From positions 1-49,389 of the forward strand of contig JACVCJ010000027.1 in NCBI GenBank assembly GCA_016742095.1: a DNA stretch of 49,389 bases, written 5' to 3'. Made by a program: the position numbers and the translations under genes. Positions 25,610 through 34,043 of the stretch are shown piece after piece; the first letter of the stretch is position 1; each line of letters starts with the position of its first letter. Under the pieces are notes generated by a model. It worked only from the letters and a program-made list of their open reading frames with translations. It ran no database searches and was not told the DNA's origin. The DNA is from Bacteroidia bacterium (GTDB taxonomy: Bacteria; Bacteroidota; Bacteroidia; CAIKAF01).

Positions 25610-26179
25610 ATGGCTGGAATTTCGAAAGTAGCCGTACGCTACGCAAATGCATTATACAGCCTGGCTGTGGAAAGAGGTGTCGCCGACCAGGTGTTTGCCG
25701 AAATGCAGGTGTTTGGCGAAACATATGATAAAGTGGCCGACTTTAAAGCCATGCTGAAAAGTCCGGTGATCCGTTTCGATAAAAAGGTTTCGGCCATCCG
25801 TGCCGTTTTCCCTTCCTTTTCGGAACTGACCAACGCTTTTGTGGAAAAGCTGGCCAAAAGCCGCCGCGAACAGTACCTGGGAGATATCGCCAGGGCCTAT
25901 GTGAACCTCTACAATGCCAAAAAAGGCATCCTGGTTGCCCATGTGGCTACGGCTGTACCGCTGACGGCCCTGCTGCGCGACCGCATTAAAAATATTGTAC
26001 GTACCGCTCCCGGGTTCGCGGGCGCTACGGAGATCATCCTCGAAGAAAAAGTAGACCCGTCCATGATCGGCGGTTACATACTTACCGTGGGCGATAAACA
26101 GATCGACATGAGCTTTGCTCACGAGATCAGCGACCTGAAACGATCATTTGATCAGAACCTTTACATTAAAGAATATTAA
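25610..26179 (+). CDS. atpH: ATP synthase F1 subunit delta
   Basis: This 189-aa protein is of standard length. The N-terminal helical domain begins [17 protein letters not shown], a typical delta/OSCP start. The C-terminal part carries [19 protein letters not shown], the conserved G-G-x-x-(V/L) region near the end. Delta links the b stalk to the top of the alpha-beta head. It begins 2 nt after atpF and ends 11 nt before atpA. Confidence 0.96.
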   Translation: MAGISKVAVRYANALYSLAVERGVADQVFAEMQVFGETYDKVADFKAMLKSPVIRFDKKVSAIRAVFPSFSELTNAFVEKLAKSRREQYLGDIARAYVNLYNAKKGILVAHVATAVPLTALLRDRIKNIVRTAPGFAGATEIILEEKVDPSMIGGYILTVGDKQIDMSFAHEISDLKRSFDQNLYIKEY

Positions 26180-26190
26180 TATTTCGCTTT

Positions 26191-27771
<1,581 letters not shown>

Positions 27772-27784
27772 TTGTAGAATGATT

Positions 27785-27813
27785 CTGTTCCCTCGCTTTC
27801 AGCGAGGGAACAG
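27785..27813 (+). terminator. Inter-cistronic hairpin between atpA and atpG
   Basis: CTGTTCCCTCGCT (27785-27797) pairs perfectly with AGCGAGGGAACAG (27801-27813) around TTC. The following GTAATATATTTTTTATG is T-rich, so the hairpin could act as a partial terminator or protect the upstream mRNA end. It would reduce gamma relative to alpha. Confidence 0.6.
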
Positions 27814-27827
27814 GTAATATATTTTTT

Positions 27828-28709
27828 ATGCCAAGCTTAAAAGAAGTACGAAACAGGATATCATCCGTAAGCTCCACCCGCCAGATCACATCGGCCATGA
27901 AACTGGTGTCTGCATCCAAGCTGAAGAGAGCACAGGATAACATTACCCGTATGCGTCCCTATGCCGACAAGCTGAAGGAGATACTGGGCAACCTGAGCGG
28001 AGCTGTTTCTTCGGATACCGAAAGCCCTTATGCCGAGCAGCGCGAGGCCAAACGTATCCTGCTGGTGGTGGTTACTGCCAATAAAGGTCTTTGCGGCGCT
28101 TTCAATGCCAACGTGATCAAAAGAGCCAGTGCCTTCCTGGAAGAGCACGCGGCCCAGGTAAAAAGCGGTAACCTCGAACTGATCTGCATCGGCCGTAAAG
28201 CCTCCGGTTTTTTCAGCAAGCGTGATGTAAAGGTCCGTGCCCAGTTCGACGAGGTGGTGGACAAACCTACCTTTGCCAATGCCAACGGTATTGCCGAGCT
28301 GATAATGGGCCTCTTTGCCGAAAAGGTGTTCGATAAAGTATACATCGTATACAACGAGTTCCGCTCTGCAGCGTCGATCACTACGGTGGTGGACAACTAC
28401 CTGCCCATTACGTCTTCAGACGATAAGAGCCAGGCTTCTGCAGCAACTACGGACTATATCTACCAGCCGAGCAAGGAAGAGATCGTGTACAACCTGATCC
28501 CGGCCTCGCTTAAAACGCAGTTCTTTAAGGTGATCCTGGATTCGCAGGCGGCCGAGCACGGTGCGCGTATGACGGCCATGCACAAGGCCACAGACAACGC
28601 CGGCGAACTGCTGAAAGAGCTCAAACTCAGCTACAACAAGGCCCGCCAGGCTGCCATTACCAACGAGATCCTTGAAATCGTTGGGGGTGCAGAGGCACTT
28701 AATGGCTAA
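27828..28709 (+). CDS. atpG: ATP synthase F1 subunit gamma
   Basis: This 293-aa protein has the N-terminal helix MPSLKEVRNRISSVSSTRQI then TSAMKLVSASKLKRAQ, and the family segment VVTANKGLCGAFNANVIKRA. It ends with the C-terminal helix LSYNKARQAAITNEILEIVG, then GAEAL. Gamma is the rotating shaft inside the alpha-beta ring. It is the last gene of this ATPase cluster. The tRNA-Gln promoter begins 6 nt after its stop, with no terminator visible between them. Confidence 0.97.
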   Translation: MPSLKEVRNRISSVSSTRQITSAMKLVSASKLKRAQDNITRMRPYADKLKEILGNLSGAVSSDTESPYAEQREAKRILLVVVTANKGLCGAFNANVIKRASAFLEEHAAQVKSGNLELICIGRKASGFFSKRDVKVRAQFDEVVDKPTFANANGIAELIMGLFAEKVFDKVYIVYNEFRSAASITTVVDNYLPITSSDDKSQASAATTDYIYQPSKEEIVYNLIPASLKTQFFKVILDSQAAEHGARMTAMHKATDNAGELLKELKLSYNKARQAAITNEILEIVGGAEALNG

Positions 28710-28714
28710 AAATA

Positions 28715-28745
28715 TTTGCAGGGAAAGATTTCTGTTTTATCTTTG
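28715..28745 (+). promoter_or_regulatory. Promoter of tRNA-Gln
   Basis: TTTG (28715-28718), a 19-bp spacer and TATCTTTG (28738-28745) match the Bacteroidota -33/-7 consensus without a mismatch. The mature tRNA starts 11 nt after the -7 box. This is the clearest promoter in the window. Confidence 0.85.
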
Positions 28746-28755
28746 CACCCGCAAT

Positions 28756-28826
28756 TGCCCGATCGTCTAATGGCAGGACTTCAGATTTTGGTTCTGACTG
28801 TGTTGGTTCGAATCCAGCTCGGGCAA
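28756..28826 (+). tRNA. tRNA-Gln (anticodon TTG)
   Basis: The cloverleaf is complete: acceptor TGCCCGA/TCGGGCA, D arm with GTCTAATGGCAGGAC, anticodon stem TCAGA/TCTGA with loop TTTTGGT (anticodon TTG), and T arm with GGTTCGAATCC. The discriminator base is A and the CCA end is not encoded. It reads CAA codons. It has its own promoter and a strong terminator. Confidence 0.97.
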
Positions 28827-28829
28827 CAA

Positions 28830-28863
28830 ACAAAAGCCTTTCACGGAAGTGAAAGGCTTTTGT
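28830..28863 (+). terminator. Terminator of tRNA-Gln
   Basis: ACAAAAGCCTTTCAC (28830-28844) pairs over all 15 bp with GTGAAAGGCTTTTGT (28849-28863) around a GGAA tetraloop. The right arm contains TTTT and is followed by GTTTTCC. Confidence 0.85.
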
Positions 28864-28912
28864 GTTTTCCGGCAAGCGGAAAGCTTGCTTTCCAGCGCCG
28901 CCGGGAAACACA
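28861..28912. repeat. Large inverted repeat with nested palindrome
   Basis: TGTGTTTTCCGGC (28861-28873) pairs with GCCGGGAAACACA (28900-28912) with one G-T pair. Inside, GGAAAGC (28878-28884) and GCTTTCC (28887-28893) form a second stem. It directly adjoins the tRNA terminator. Confidence 0.7.
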
Positions 28913-28946
28913 AAAGTCATCCCGCCGCAGGCGGGATGGGCTTTTG
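28911..28946. repeat. Inverted repeat (terminator-like hairpin)
   Basis: CAAAAG plus CATCCCGCC (28911-28926) pair with GGCGGGATG plus CTTTTG (28930-28946) around GCA, with a small internal loop. It shares its 5' arm sequence with the neighbouring hairpins, so alternative pairings are possible. Confidence 0.7.
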
Positions 28947-29005
28947 CTTGGGTCTACATCCCCCCGTTTTGGATCAGCGCAGCTAATCCAAAAACGCTAT
29001 GCGCA

Positions 29006-29024
29006 GCGCGAGCAAAGCGAGCGC
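29006..29024. repeat. GA-loop hairpin repeat 1
   Basis: Stem GCGC/GCGC around the 11-nt core GAGCAAAGCGA. The core can fold further as tandem G-A pairs, a GC/GC stem and an AAA triloop. Confidence 0.65.
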
Positions 29025-29038
29025 GGAACATACAGTGT

Positions 29039-29059
29039 GGCGCGAGCAACGCGAGTGCC
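29039..29059. repeat. GA-loop hairpin repeat 2
   Basis: Stem GGCGC/GTGCC (one G-T pair) around GAGCAACGCGA. It keeps the GA...GA frame and the inner GC/GC pairs of the other copies. Confidence 0.65.
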
Positions 29060-29114
29060 GCGCAATCGGTATAACTGCGCCAGGAAACCTCCGGGAACCG
29101 GCAAGACAGCAGGT

Positions 29115-29135
29115 GGCGCGAGCAAAGCGAGCGCC
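29115..29135. repeat. GA-loop hairpin repeat 3
   Basis: Stem GGCGC/GCGCC around GAGCAAAGCGA, the same core as copy 1. Confidence 0.7.
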
Positions 29136-29179
29136 TAACTCTATCGGCAGAAACTTGCAACAACCTCACCCCCAACCCC

Positions 29180-29200
29180 GCCGCGAGCGAAGCGAGCGGC
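29180..29200. repeat. GA-loop hairpin repeat 4
   Basis: Stem GCCGC/GCGGC around GAGCGAAGCGA. Compared with copy 3, two stem pairs are exchanged on both sides, which keeps the pairing. The core contains GCGAAGC, known as an exceptionally stable DNA mini-hairpin. Confidence 0.7.
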
Positions 29201-29337
29201 ACCTGCAGCAAACCAGCAAACCGGAAAATCAGCAAGCCCACAACCCTGAAAGAACCCGCCACCCCGGCAGACACGTATAAAACCACATCCGCCGTTCATC
29301 GAACATTTCTTGCCATAGCAGAAACCCCGCTATTTCC

Positions 29338-29345
29338 TATCTTTG
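29338..29345 (+). promoter_or_regulatory. -7 box upstream of the RidA gene
   Basis: TATCTTTG is an exact TAnnTTTG match, identical to the tRNA-Gln box, about 90 nt before the ATG. The nearest TTG lies 25 nt upstream, longer than usual. Confidence 0.5.
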
Positions 29346-29434
29346 GAAAAACAAGGCCGGAGACCGGGGGAGATCACGCTTTAAAAATTCCATCCGGACT
29401 TTGGAAAATAAAATCAGAACTAAAATAAATTCAT

Positions 29435-29833
29435 ATGAAACTGGAATATATCAATCCCGACTCTATGGCGCCCGGCATGGGCTATTCACACGCCATTGCC
29501 GTATCCGGCCCGCACAAGACCCTGTATATCGGCGGACAGAATGCCATTGATCCGGCCGGTAATGTAAAGGGCGATAACCTGAAAGAGCAGTCGGAACAGG
29601 TACTGGAGAACATCGAAAAGATACTGCACAGCGCCGGCGGCGATATGAAAAACCTGGTAAAAATGACCATACTCCTGCTTCAGGGCCAGGACCCGCGCGA
29701 AGGATTTGCCGCATTTCAGCAGAAATGGAAACAGGGCGATCCCTTTCCGCTCGTAACCGTGGCTTTTGTCTCGGGACTCGGTCGTCCGGGCTGCCTGGTA
29801 GAAATTGAAGGCATCGCCCTGATCGCAGAATAG
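29435..29833 (+). CDS. RidA (YjgF/YER057c/UK114) family protein
   Basis: This 132-aa protein is a single-domain Rid protein of normal length. Conserved segments are LYIGGQNAIDPAGNVKG, EQVLENIEKILHSAGGDMKN and VKMTILL. Near the end GLGRPGCLVEIEGIALI carries Arg117 and Glu123. RidA trimers hydrolyse reactive enamine/imine intermediates made by PLP enzymes, using an Arg in this region. The local sequence is not the canonical one, so the exact Rid subgroup is uncertain. The stop codon directly touches the ATG of the next gene, so the two are co-transcribed. Confidence 0.9.
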   Translation: MKLEYINPDSMAPGMGYSHAIAVSGPHKTLYIGGQNAIDPAGNVKGDNLKEQSEQVLENIEKILHSAGGDMKNLVKMTILLLQGQDPREGFAAFQQKWKQGDPFPLVTVAFVSGLGRPGCLVEIEGIALIAE

Positions 29834-30079
29834 ATGAGAACAAAAACGCCCGGCAGAAAAAGGGCCATCATTAGTATTCTTATATCTGTTTTCATTGTTT
29901 CGGTAATATGCCTGTTGCTTAGGGAGGGCTCATCAAACGTTGATGACCTGGAACAGAATTATAAGGAAAATTCAGAAGGGATCGCTGACCTGGTTACGTA
30001 TATGCATTCCGTGGAGCCGGAAAATAAAAGGGTATATATAGAGTTTACGAAAAAAGATGAACTTTCTTTTCGGCGATAG
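29834..30079 (+). CDS. Small membrane-anchored hypothetical protein
   Basis: At 81 aa it has a basic start (MRTKTPGRKR), one transmembrane helix (AIISILISVFIVSVICLLL), and then an acidic soluble part (NYKENSEGIADLVTYMHSVE) ending in a predicted strand (KRVYIEF). No family is recognised. The ATG immediately follows the ridA TAG. Base composition is more AT-rich than the neighbours. The short length and lack of similarity leave some doubt, but the signal-anchor plus soluble-domain pattern looks genuine. Confidence 0.65.
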   Translation: MRTKTPGRKRAIISILISVFIVSVICLLLREGSSNVDDLEQNYKENSEGIADLVTYMHSVEPENKRVYIEFTKKDELSFRR

Positions 30080-30163
30080 TCTTTCCCGGAATTTAGATAA
30101 AAGAAGTTTATTTTATATTTTCTGTTTTATCCGAAAGGTGAGAAAAGCAGGATCCCGAGCAAG

Positions 30164-30751
30164 ATGAAGAAAAACAGTACAGAACCTGATTTTCAGATTA
30201 TAGCAGACAGCCTCTGTTCCAATGCATTCAGCGAAAAAGGTATGCATAATTTCCAGGAGGCTGCCCGCTTCATCCGCAACCTGCCCTATGGCCGTAACAC
30301 AGATAAGACCGACCTGCTCAGTCTTTTCCGGGAGCAGCGCGGCACCTGCAGCACCAAACACGCCCTGCTGAAACAACTGGCCGCCGAGAACGGGTTCCCG
30401 GGCATCCGTCTGATCCTCGGGCTTTTCCGCATGCACGCACGGAACACGCCCGAAGTAACGGAAACGCTCCGTAAATATCAGCTGCCTTACATGCCGGAGG
30501 CACACTGCTACCTGCGTTATGGCGATGAAGTGCTTGACTGTACGAAACCCGATGCAGACCCCTCTGCATTCCTGCCCGATCTGCTCCTGGAAAGGGAAAT
30601 AACGCCGGAACAGATCACTACATATAAAATTACATTTCATGAAGAGTACCTCGAAAAATACCGTTCTGAACCGGCGTTTGATCGCTATACGGCCGCAGAA
30701 CTCTGGGAAGTACGCGAACAATGTATCCGTGACCTGGAACGTTATACCTGA
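30164..30751 (+). CDS. Transglutaminase-like protein
   Basis: This is a 195-aa cytoplasmic protein. The pattern GTCSTKHALLKQLAAENG (Cys62) followed by EAHCYLRYGDEVLDC (His114 and Asp125) is the Cys-His-Asp arrangement of the transglutaminase/papain-like fold. Short bacterial members of this group are mostly uncharacterised; they may be peptidases or amidases rather than cross-linking enzymes. It lies 7 nt upstream of the phosphatidyltransferase gene, so the two are likely co-transcribed. The substrate cannot be told from the sequence. Confidence 0.75.
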   Translation: MKKNSTEPDFQIIADSLCSNAFSEKGMHNFQEAARFIRNLPYGRNTDKTDLLSLFREQRGTCSTKHALLKQLAAENGFPGIRLILGLFRMHARNTPEVTETLRKYQLPYMPEAHCYLRYGDEVLDCTKPDADPSAFLPDLLLEREITPEQITTYKITFHEEYLEKYRSEPAFDRYTAAELWEVREQCIRDLERYT

Positions 30752-30758
30752 ATAAACA

Positions 30759-31358
30759 ATGAAACAACTCCCTGTCCTTCTCATCGGTTTCCGCTTCTGC
30801 CTGGCGCCGCTTATCCTGTTCCTGGCCTGGAAATACGGGCTTCACGCTTCGCTGGCCATTATTGTGCTCATGTACCTGGGCCTGGGTTCTGATATCCTCG
30901 ACGGCATCGTGGCGCGTTATGCCGGCAATGCCTCTGCCCGTCTGCGACGGCTCGACAGTCAGACCGACCTGGTGTTCTGGCTCAGCATCGGTTTTGCTTC
31001 CTGGATGCTCTATCCCGCACCGATCCGGGAACACCGCGGAGCCATCATCGTTATTTTTGTGATGGAAGCGCTCTGTTACGTAATAAGTATCCTGCGTTTC
31101 GGAAAAGAAACCTGTACCCATGCTTTCCTGGCTAAAATGTGGGGACTGAGCATGCTGGCGGCCTTTACGGCGCTCATTGGCTTCGGACATGCCGGGATTC
31201 CGTTCTGGACGGCCATCGTTCTGGGCTTTGTGTCGCACCTCGACCGCATACTCATTACGCTCATCCTGCCGCACTGGACCCACGATATTCCCAGTGCCTA
31301 TCATGCCTGGCTCATCCGGAAAGGGAAACCTTTCCGGCGTTTTAAGCTCTTCAATTAA
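30759..31358 (+). CDS. CDP-alcohol phosphatidyltransferase family membrane protein
   Basis: This 199-aa integral membrane protein has about six hydrophobic segments. The CDP-alcohol motif is present at 45-70: SDILDGIVARYAGNASARL, then RRLDSQTD. It gives Asp45, Asp48-Gly49, Ala52-Arg53, Asp66 and Asp70, the metal-binding and catalytic acids. The conserved Gly of the motif (eight residues after Arg) is Leu62 here. These enzymes transfer a phosphatidyl group from CDP-diacylglycerol to an alcohol such as glycerophosphate, serine or inositol. The acceptor cannot be read from the sequence. Confidence 0.85.
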   Translation: MKQLPVLLIGFRFCLAPLILFLAWKYGLHASLAIIVLMYLGLGSDILDGIVARYAGNASARLRRLDSQTDLVFWLSIGFASWMLYPAPIREHRGAIIVIFVMEALCYVISILRFGKETCTHAFLAKMWGLSMLAAFTALIGFGHAGIPFWTAIVLGFVSHLDRILITLILPHWTHDIPSAYHAWLIRKGKPFRRFKLFN

Positions 31359-31376
31359 AACTCCGCAAGTTTCGGG

Positions 31377-31407
31377 TTGTATGCCGGCCGGAACCTTCGG
31401 AACTTTG
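31377..31407 (+). promoter_or_regulatory. Promoter of the alkylation-repair operon
   Basis: TTG (31377-31379), a 20-bp spacer and GAACTTTG (31400-31407) match the -33/-7 pattern with one mismatch in the -7 box. The ATG of the first gene is 20 nt further. Confidence 0.5.
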
Positions 31408-31427
31408 TACCGTAAAATACAGGAACG

Positions 31428-32273
31428 ATGAAAGTACAGGAACAGATCAACTATGAGCGCATCGCGGAAGCCATCGGGTATATACGTACGCATTTCCGTA
31501 CACATCCCGACCTGGACGAACTGGCCGCAGGCCTGTACCTGAGCCCCTGGCATTTCCAGCGGCTCTTTACGGAATGGGCGGGCACCAGTCCCAAGAAATT
31601 CCTGCAGTACACCAGCATTGCCCACGCCAAAAAAATACTGGAACAACAGGCCACCCTCTTTGAAACGGCCATGGAAACCGGGCTTTCGGGCACCGGGCGC
31701 CTGCACGATCTTTTTGTGAACATCGAGGGCATGACGCCCGCCGAATACCGCAACGGGGGCCGTAACCTGTACATACGCTATCAGTTTGCGGAAAGTCCGT
31801 TCGGCATGGTACTGGTGGCCTCCACCGGCAAAGGGATCTGCCACATGGCCTTTTGTAAGAGCCGGGAAGAGGGGCTGGCCGCATTGCAGGCCCGTTTTCC
31901 CGAAGCGCAGTACCTGGAAGCCGAAGATGAACTGCAGCGTAATGCCCTGGCCATTTTCCGGGTGCATAAAGACGACCTTCCGGCCATTAAACTGCACCTG
32001 AAAGGCAGCGATTTTCAGCTGAAAGTGTGGGAGAGCCTGCTGAAGATCCCCATGGGCGCACTCAGTACCTACGGACGTATCGCCGCAGGTATCGGCAGTC
32101 CGGATGCACAGCGCGCCGTAGGAACGGCCATAGGCAGCAACCCGGTGGCCTACCTCATTCCCTGTCACCGTGTCATACGCTCAAACGGGGAAAGCGGTGG
32201 CTATATGTGGGGGCCGGACCGGAAAATGGCGATCATCGGCTGGGAAGCGGCCCGGGAAGAAGAGACGGTATGA
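31428..32273 (+). CDS. AraC-type regulator fused to O6-methylguanine-DNA methyltransferase (Ada-like)
   Basis: This is a 281-aa protein. Residues 8-108 are an AraC-type DNA-binding domain with two helix-turn-helix parts (LAAGLYLSPWHFQRLF and SGTGRLHDLFVNIEGMTPAE). Residues 115-281 are an MGMT domain with the methyl-acceptor Cys246 in AYLIPCHRVI and the upstream GALSTYGRIA. In E. coli Ada these domains follow an N-terminal zinc domain that senses methyl-phosphotriesters. That domain is absent here but is encoded separately at 32968-33219. The protein repairs O6-methylguanine and probably regulates its own operon. Its TGA overlaps the ATG of the next gene. Confidence 0.95.
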   Translation: MKVQEQINYERIAEAIGYIRTHFRTHPDLDELAAGLYLSPWHFQRLFTEWAGTSPKKFLQYTSIAHAKKILEQQATLFETAMETGLSGTGRLHDLFVNIEGMTPAEYRNGGRNLYIRYQFAESPFGMVLVASTGKGICHMAFCKSREEGLAALQARFPEAQYLEAEDELQRNALAIFRVHKDDLPAIKLHLKGSDFQLKVWESLLKIPMGALSTYGRIAAGIGSPDAQRAVGTAIGSNPVAYLIPCHRVIRSNGESGGYMWGPDRKMAIIGWEAAREEETV

Positions 32274-32968
32274 AAAAGATATCGCTTGATGCGCAATACA
32301 TAACAGAAAGCCTGCATCAACAGGGCTATGTGTTGTGTCCGGCAATACTGGATGCGGAAGAATGTGCACATATCCGGCAGCTGTATGTACAACCTGACCT
32401 GTATCGTAAAACGGTGCTCATGGAGCGGCACCGCTTCGGGTTGGGAGAATACAAATATTTTACGTACCCTTTACCATCCCTTCTGCAATCGCTGCGCGAA
32501 CAGCTTTATCCCCTGCTGGTACCGGTGGCCAATCTCTGGATGCAGGCGCTGAACATAGAACGTCGTTTCCCGGCGACCCACGAAGAACTGCTGGCGGAAT
32601 GCCGTGCGGCAGGGCAGCAGAAAGCCACGCCACTGATCCTGAAATACGGCCCCGGTGGCTACAATACCCTGCACCAGGATCTGTACGGCGAATGCTACTT
32701 CCCTTTGCAGGCGGTGTTTTTTCTGTCGGAAAGCGGTAAAGATCACAGCGGCGGCGAGTTTGTGCTGACCGAGCAGCAGCCCCGCGCGCAGTCACGGGCA
32801 AGGGTTTTACAGCCTGCTAAAGGAGATATGCTTATTTTTACAACCGCTTTCCGTCCGCTGAAAGGCAGCCGGGGATACTACCGGGCAGCTGTAAAGCATG
32901 GAGTAAGTACGGTACACAGCGGTGAACGTTATACGCTGGGACTTATCTTTCACGATGCGGTAAGCTGA
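32270..32968 (+). CDS. 2OG-Fe(II) oxygenase, putative alkylation-repair dioxygenase
   Basis: At 232 aa, it starts at ATG 32270, overlapping the previous stop as ATGA. The frame is open further upstream, but that region lies in the methyltransferase gene. The iron-binding triad is visible: His135-x-Asp137 in YNTLHQDLYG and a distal His in KHGVSTVHSGERYTLG (His210 or His216), with Arg220 for 2-oxoglutarate. HSGGEFVLTEQQ resembles prolyl-hydroxylase-like family members. It is not AlkB, which is encoded 230 nt downstream. Its position inside an Ada/AlkB operon suggests DNA or nucleotide dealkylation, or oxidation of a related product. Confidence 0.85.
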   Translation: MKKISLDAQYITESLHQQGYVLCPAILDAEECAHIRQLYVQPDLYRKTVLMERHRFGLGEYKYFTYPLPSLLQSLREQLYPLLVPVANLWMQALNIERRFPATHEELLAECRAAGQQKATPLILKYGPGGYNTLHQDLYGECYFPLQAVFFLSESGKDHSGGEFVLTEQQPRAQSRARVLQPAKGDMLIFTTAFRPLKGSRGYYRAAVKHGVSTVHSGERYTLGLIFHDAVS

Positions 32969-33219
32969 TGTGGAGGCATACGGAAATAACGCCCGGCGCG
33001 TTGCGCATGTATATACGAAATGGAAGGGTGCTGCTGGCCGGCAACCGGCAACTGAAGATATATGGTCAGCTGCGCTGTGCTTCGGGCAAACGCATGAAAC
33101 GGGAGAACCGTGTGTTTTTTGCCTCCGTGGAAGAAGCCCGGGAAGCGGGTTTCAGGCCCTGCGGACATTGTATGAAAGCGGAATACATAAAATGGAAAAA
33201 TGGACCTCTTCGGAAATAA
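32968..33219 (+). CDS. Stand-alone Ada-type zinc-binding domain protein
   Basis: This 83-aa protein resembles the N-terminal domain of Ada: GNRQLKIYGQLRCASGKRMK, then ENRVFFASVEEAREAGFRPC and GHC. Cys37, Cys65 and Cys68 match three of the four zinc ligands. The position of the second Cys of Ada (four after the first) is Lys41. In Ada the first Cys accepts a methyl group from phosphotriesters. The start codon overlaps the upstream stop (TGATG), and the end overlaps alkB by 20 nt. Together with the AraC-MGMT protein it makes a split Ada. With one ligand changed it may work only in DNA binding or sensing. Confidence 0.85.
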   Translation: MWRHTEITPGALRMYIRNGRVLLAGNRQLKIYGQLRCASGKRMKRENRVFFASVEEAREAGFRPCGHCMKAEYIKWKNGPLRK

Positions 33220-33820
33220 TATAGACGAACATACGAACCTCCTGCCACACGACGGTACCGTGCTGTATTACGGACGTATTATGCAGCGCCGTGAGGCAGA
33301 TGAGTATACGCAAAAACTGTTGCAGGGTATCGAATGGAAGAACGACGAAGCCCTGATCTTTGGTAAACGTATGGTAACCAAACGTAAAGTGGCCTGGTAC
33401 GCCGATGCCGATTTTGAATATACCTATTCGAACACCACCAAGATCGCCCTGCCCTGGACGCCCGATCTGCTGGCGCTGAAAGCCCTGGCCGAGGAGCGCA
33501 CGGGAGAAACCTATAATTCCTGCCTGCTGAACCTGTACCACGACGGTTCGGAGGGAATGGCCTGGCACAGCGACGCCGAAAAAGACCTGAAGAAGGACGG
33601 GGCCATCGCGTCCTTCAGTTTCGGGGCGGAGCGCCGTTTCGGGTTTAAACACAAACACAGCGGCGAAGTTGTTTCCCTGCTGCTGGAACACGGCAGCCTG
33701 CTACTGATGACGGGCACTACGCAAACCTACTGGCTGCACCGCCTGCCGCCCACTACCAAAGTGAAAACTCCGCGGATCAATCTTACCTTCCGCACCATTA
33801 CCGGGCTGGGGCGCTTCTGA
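33200..33820 (+). CDS. alkB: AlkB-family DNA dealkylating dioxygenase
   Basis: This 206-aa protein has the AlkB iron site His123-x-Asp125 (NLYHDGSEGMAWHSD) and His180 (TYWLHRLP), and the 2OG/substrate motif RINLTFR (192-198). The substrate-lid part FGKRMVTKRKVAWYAD resembles the AlkB2/3-type lid. It oxidatively removes methyl groups from 1-methyladenine and 3-methylcytosine in DNA or RNA. It is the last of four overlapping genes for alkylation damage. The start ATG lies inside the preceding gene. Confidence 0.95.
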   Translation: MDLFGNNIDEHTNLLPHDGTVLYYGRIMQRREADEYTQKLLQGIEWKNDEALIFGKRMVTKRKVAWYADADFEYTYSNTTKIALPWTPDLLALKALAEERTGETYNSCLLNLYHDGSEGMAWHSDAEKDLKKDGAIASFSFGAERRFGFKHKHSGEVVSLLLEHGSLLLMTGTTQTYWLHRLPPTTKVKTPRINLTFRTITGLGRF

Positions 33821-33926
33821 ACCGGCCTGTTCTCTTTCTTTTGAAGAACCTGAAAAGCCCCGGTCCAGTACGCAGGATCAGGCAATGGCTGGTTTTTATG
33901 TCACGAATTCCCGGAAATGCTGTCTA

Positions 33927-33958
33927 TTTGTCAGTCAATTTGGCGTTTTTCTGACAAA
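33927..33958. promoter_or_regulatory. Inverted repeat upstream of dnaK
   Basis: TTTGTCAG (33927-33934) and CTGACAAA (33951-33958) form a perfect 8-bp inverted repeat with a 16-nt spacer containing TTGGCGTTTTT. It lies 85 nt before dnaK. It does not match CIRCE. The TTGGC-N-GA arrangement only loosely recalls a sigma-54 type promoter. A heat-shock operator is plausible. Confidence 0.4.
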
Positions 33959-34043
33959 AAATACATCCGGAGGCCGGTTTTTAACTTAGGCATGGTGTTT
34001 GAGTATCTGTATTTAAATTCAAAAAAAAACAGACGTAATTTAT

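Larger units (their letters stand above)
28864..29434. other. Gene-free region with an array of hairpins
   Basis: Between tRNA-Gln and the RidA gene there are about 570 nt without a credible gene. The left 340 nt hold a chain of inverted repeats (28861-28912, 28911-28946, TTTTGGAT/ATCCAAAA at 28967-28993) and four short GA-loop hairpins (29006-29200). The right part (29201-29434) is unremarkable apart from the -7 box at 29338. Confidence 0.7.

Noticed and set aside
29006-29200. CRISPR array
   Set aside because: The repeats are only about 20 bp, irregularly spaced and vary in their stems. No cas genes are present.
33821-34043. CIRCE element before dnaK
   Set aside because: The 9-bp CIRCE arms are absent. 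The dyad seen here has a different sequence and a 16-nt spacer.
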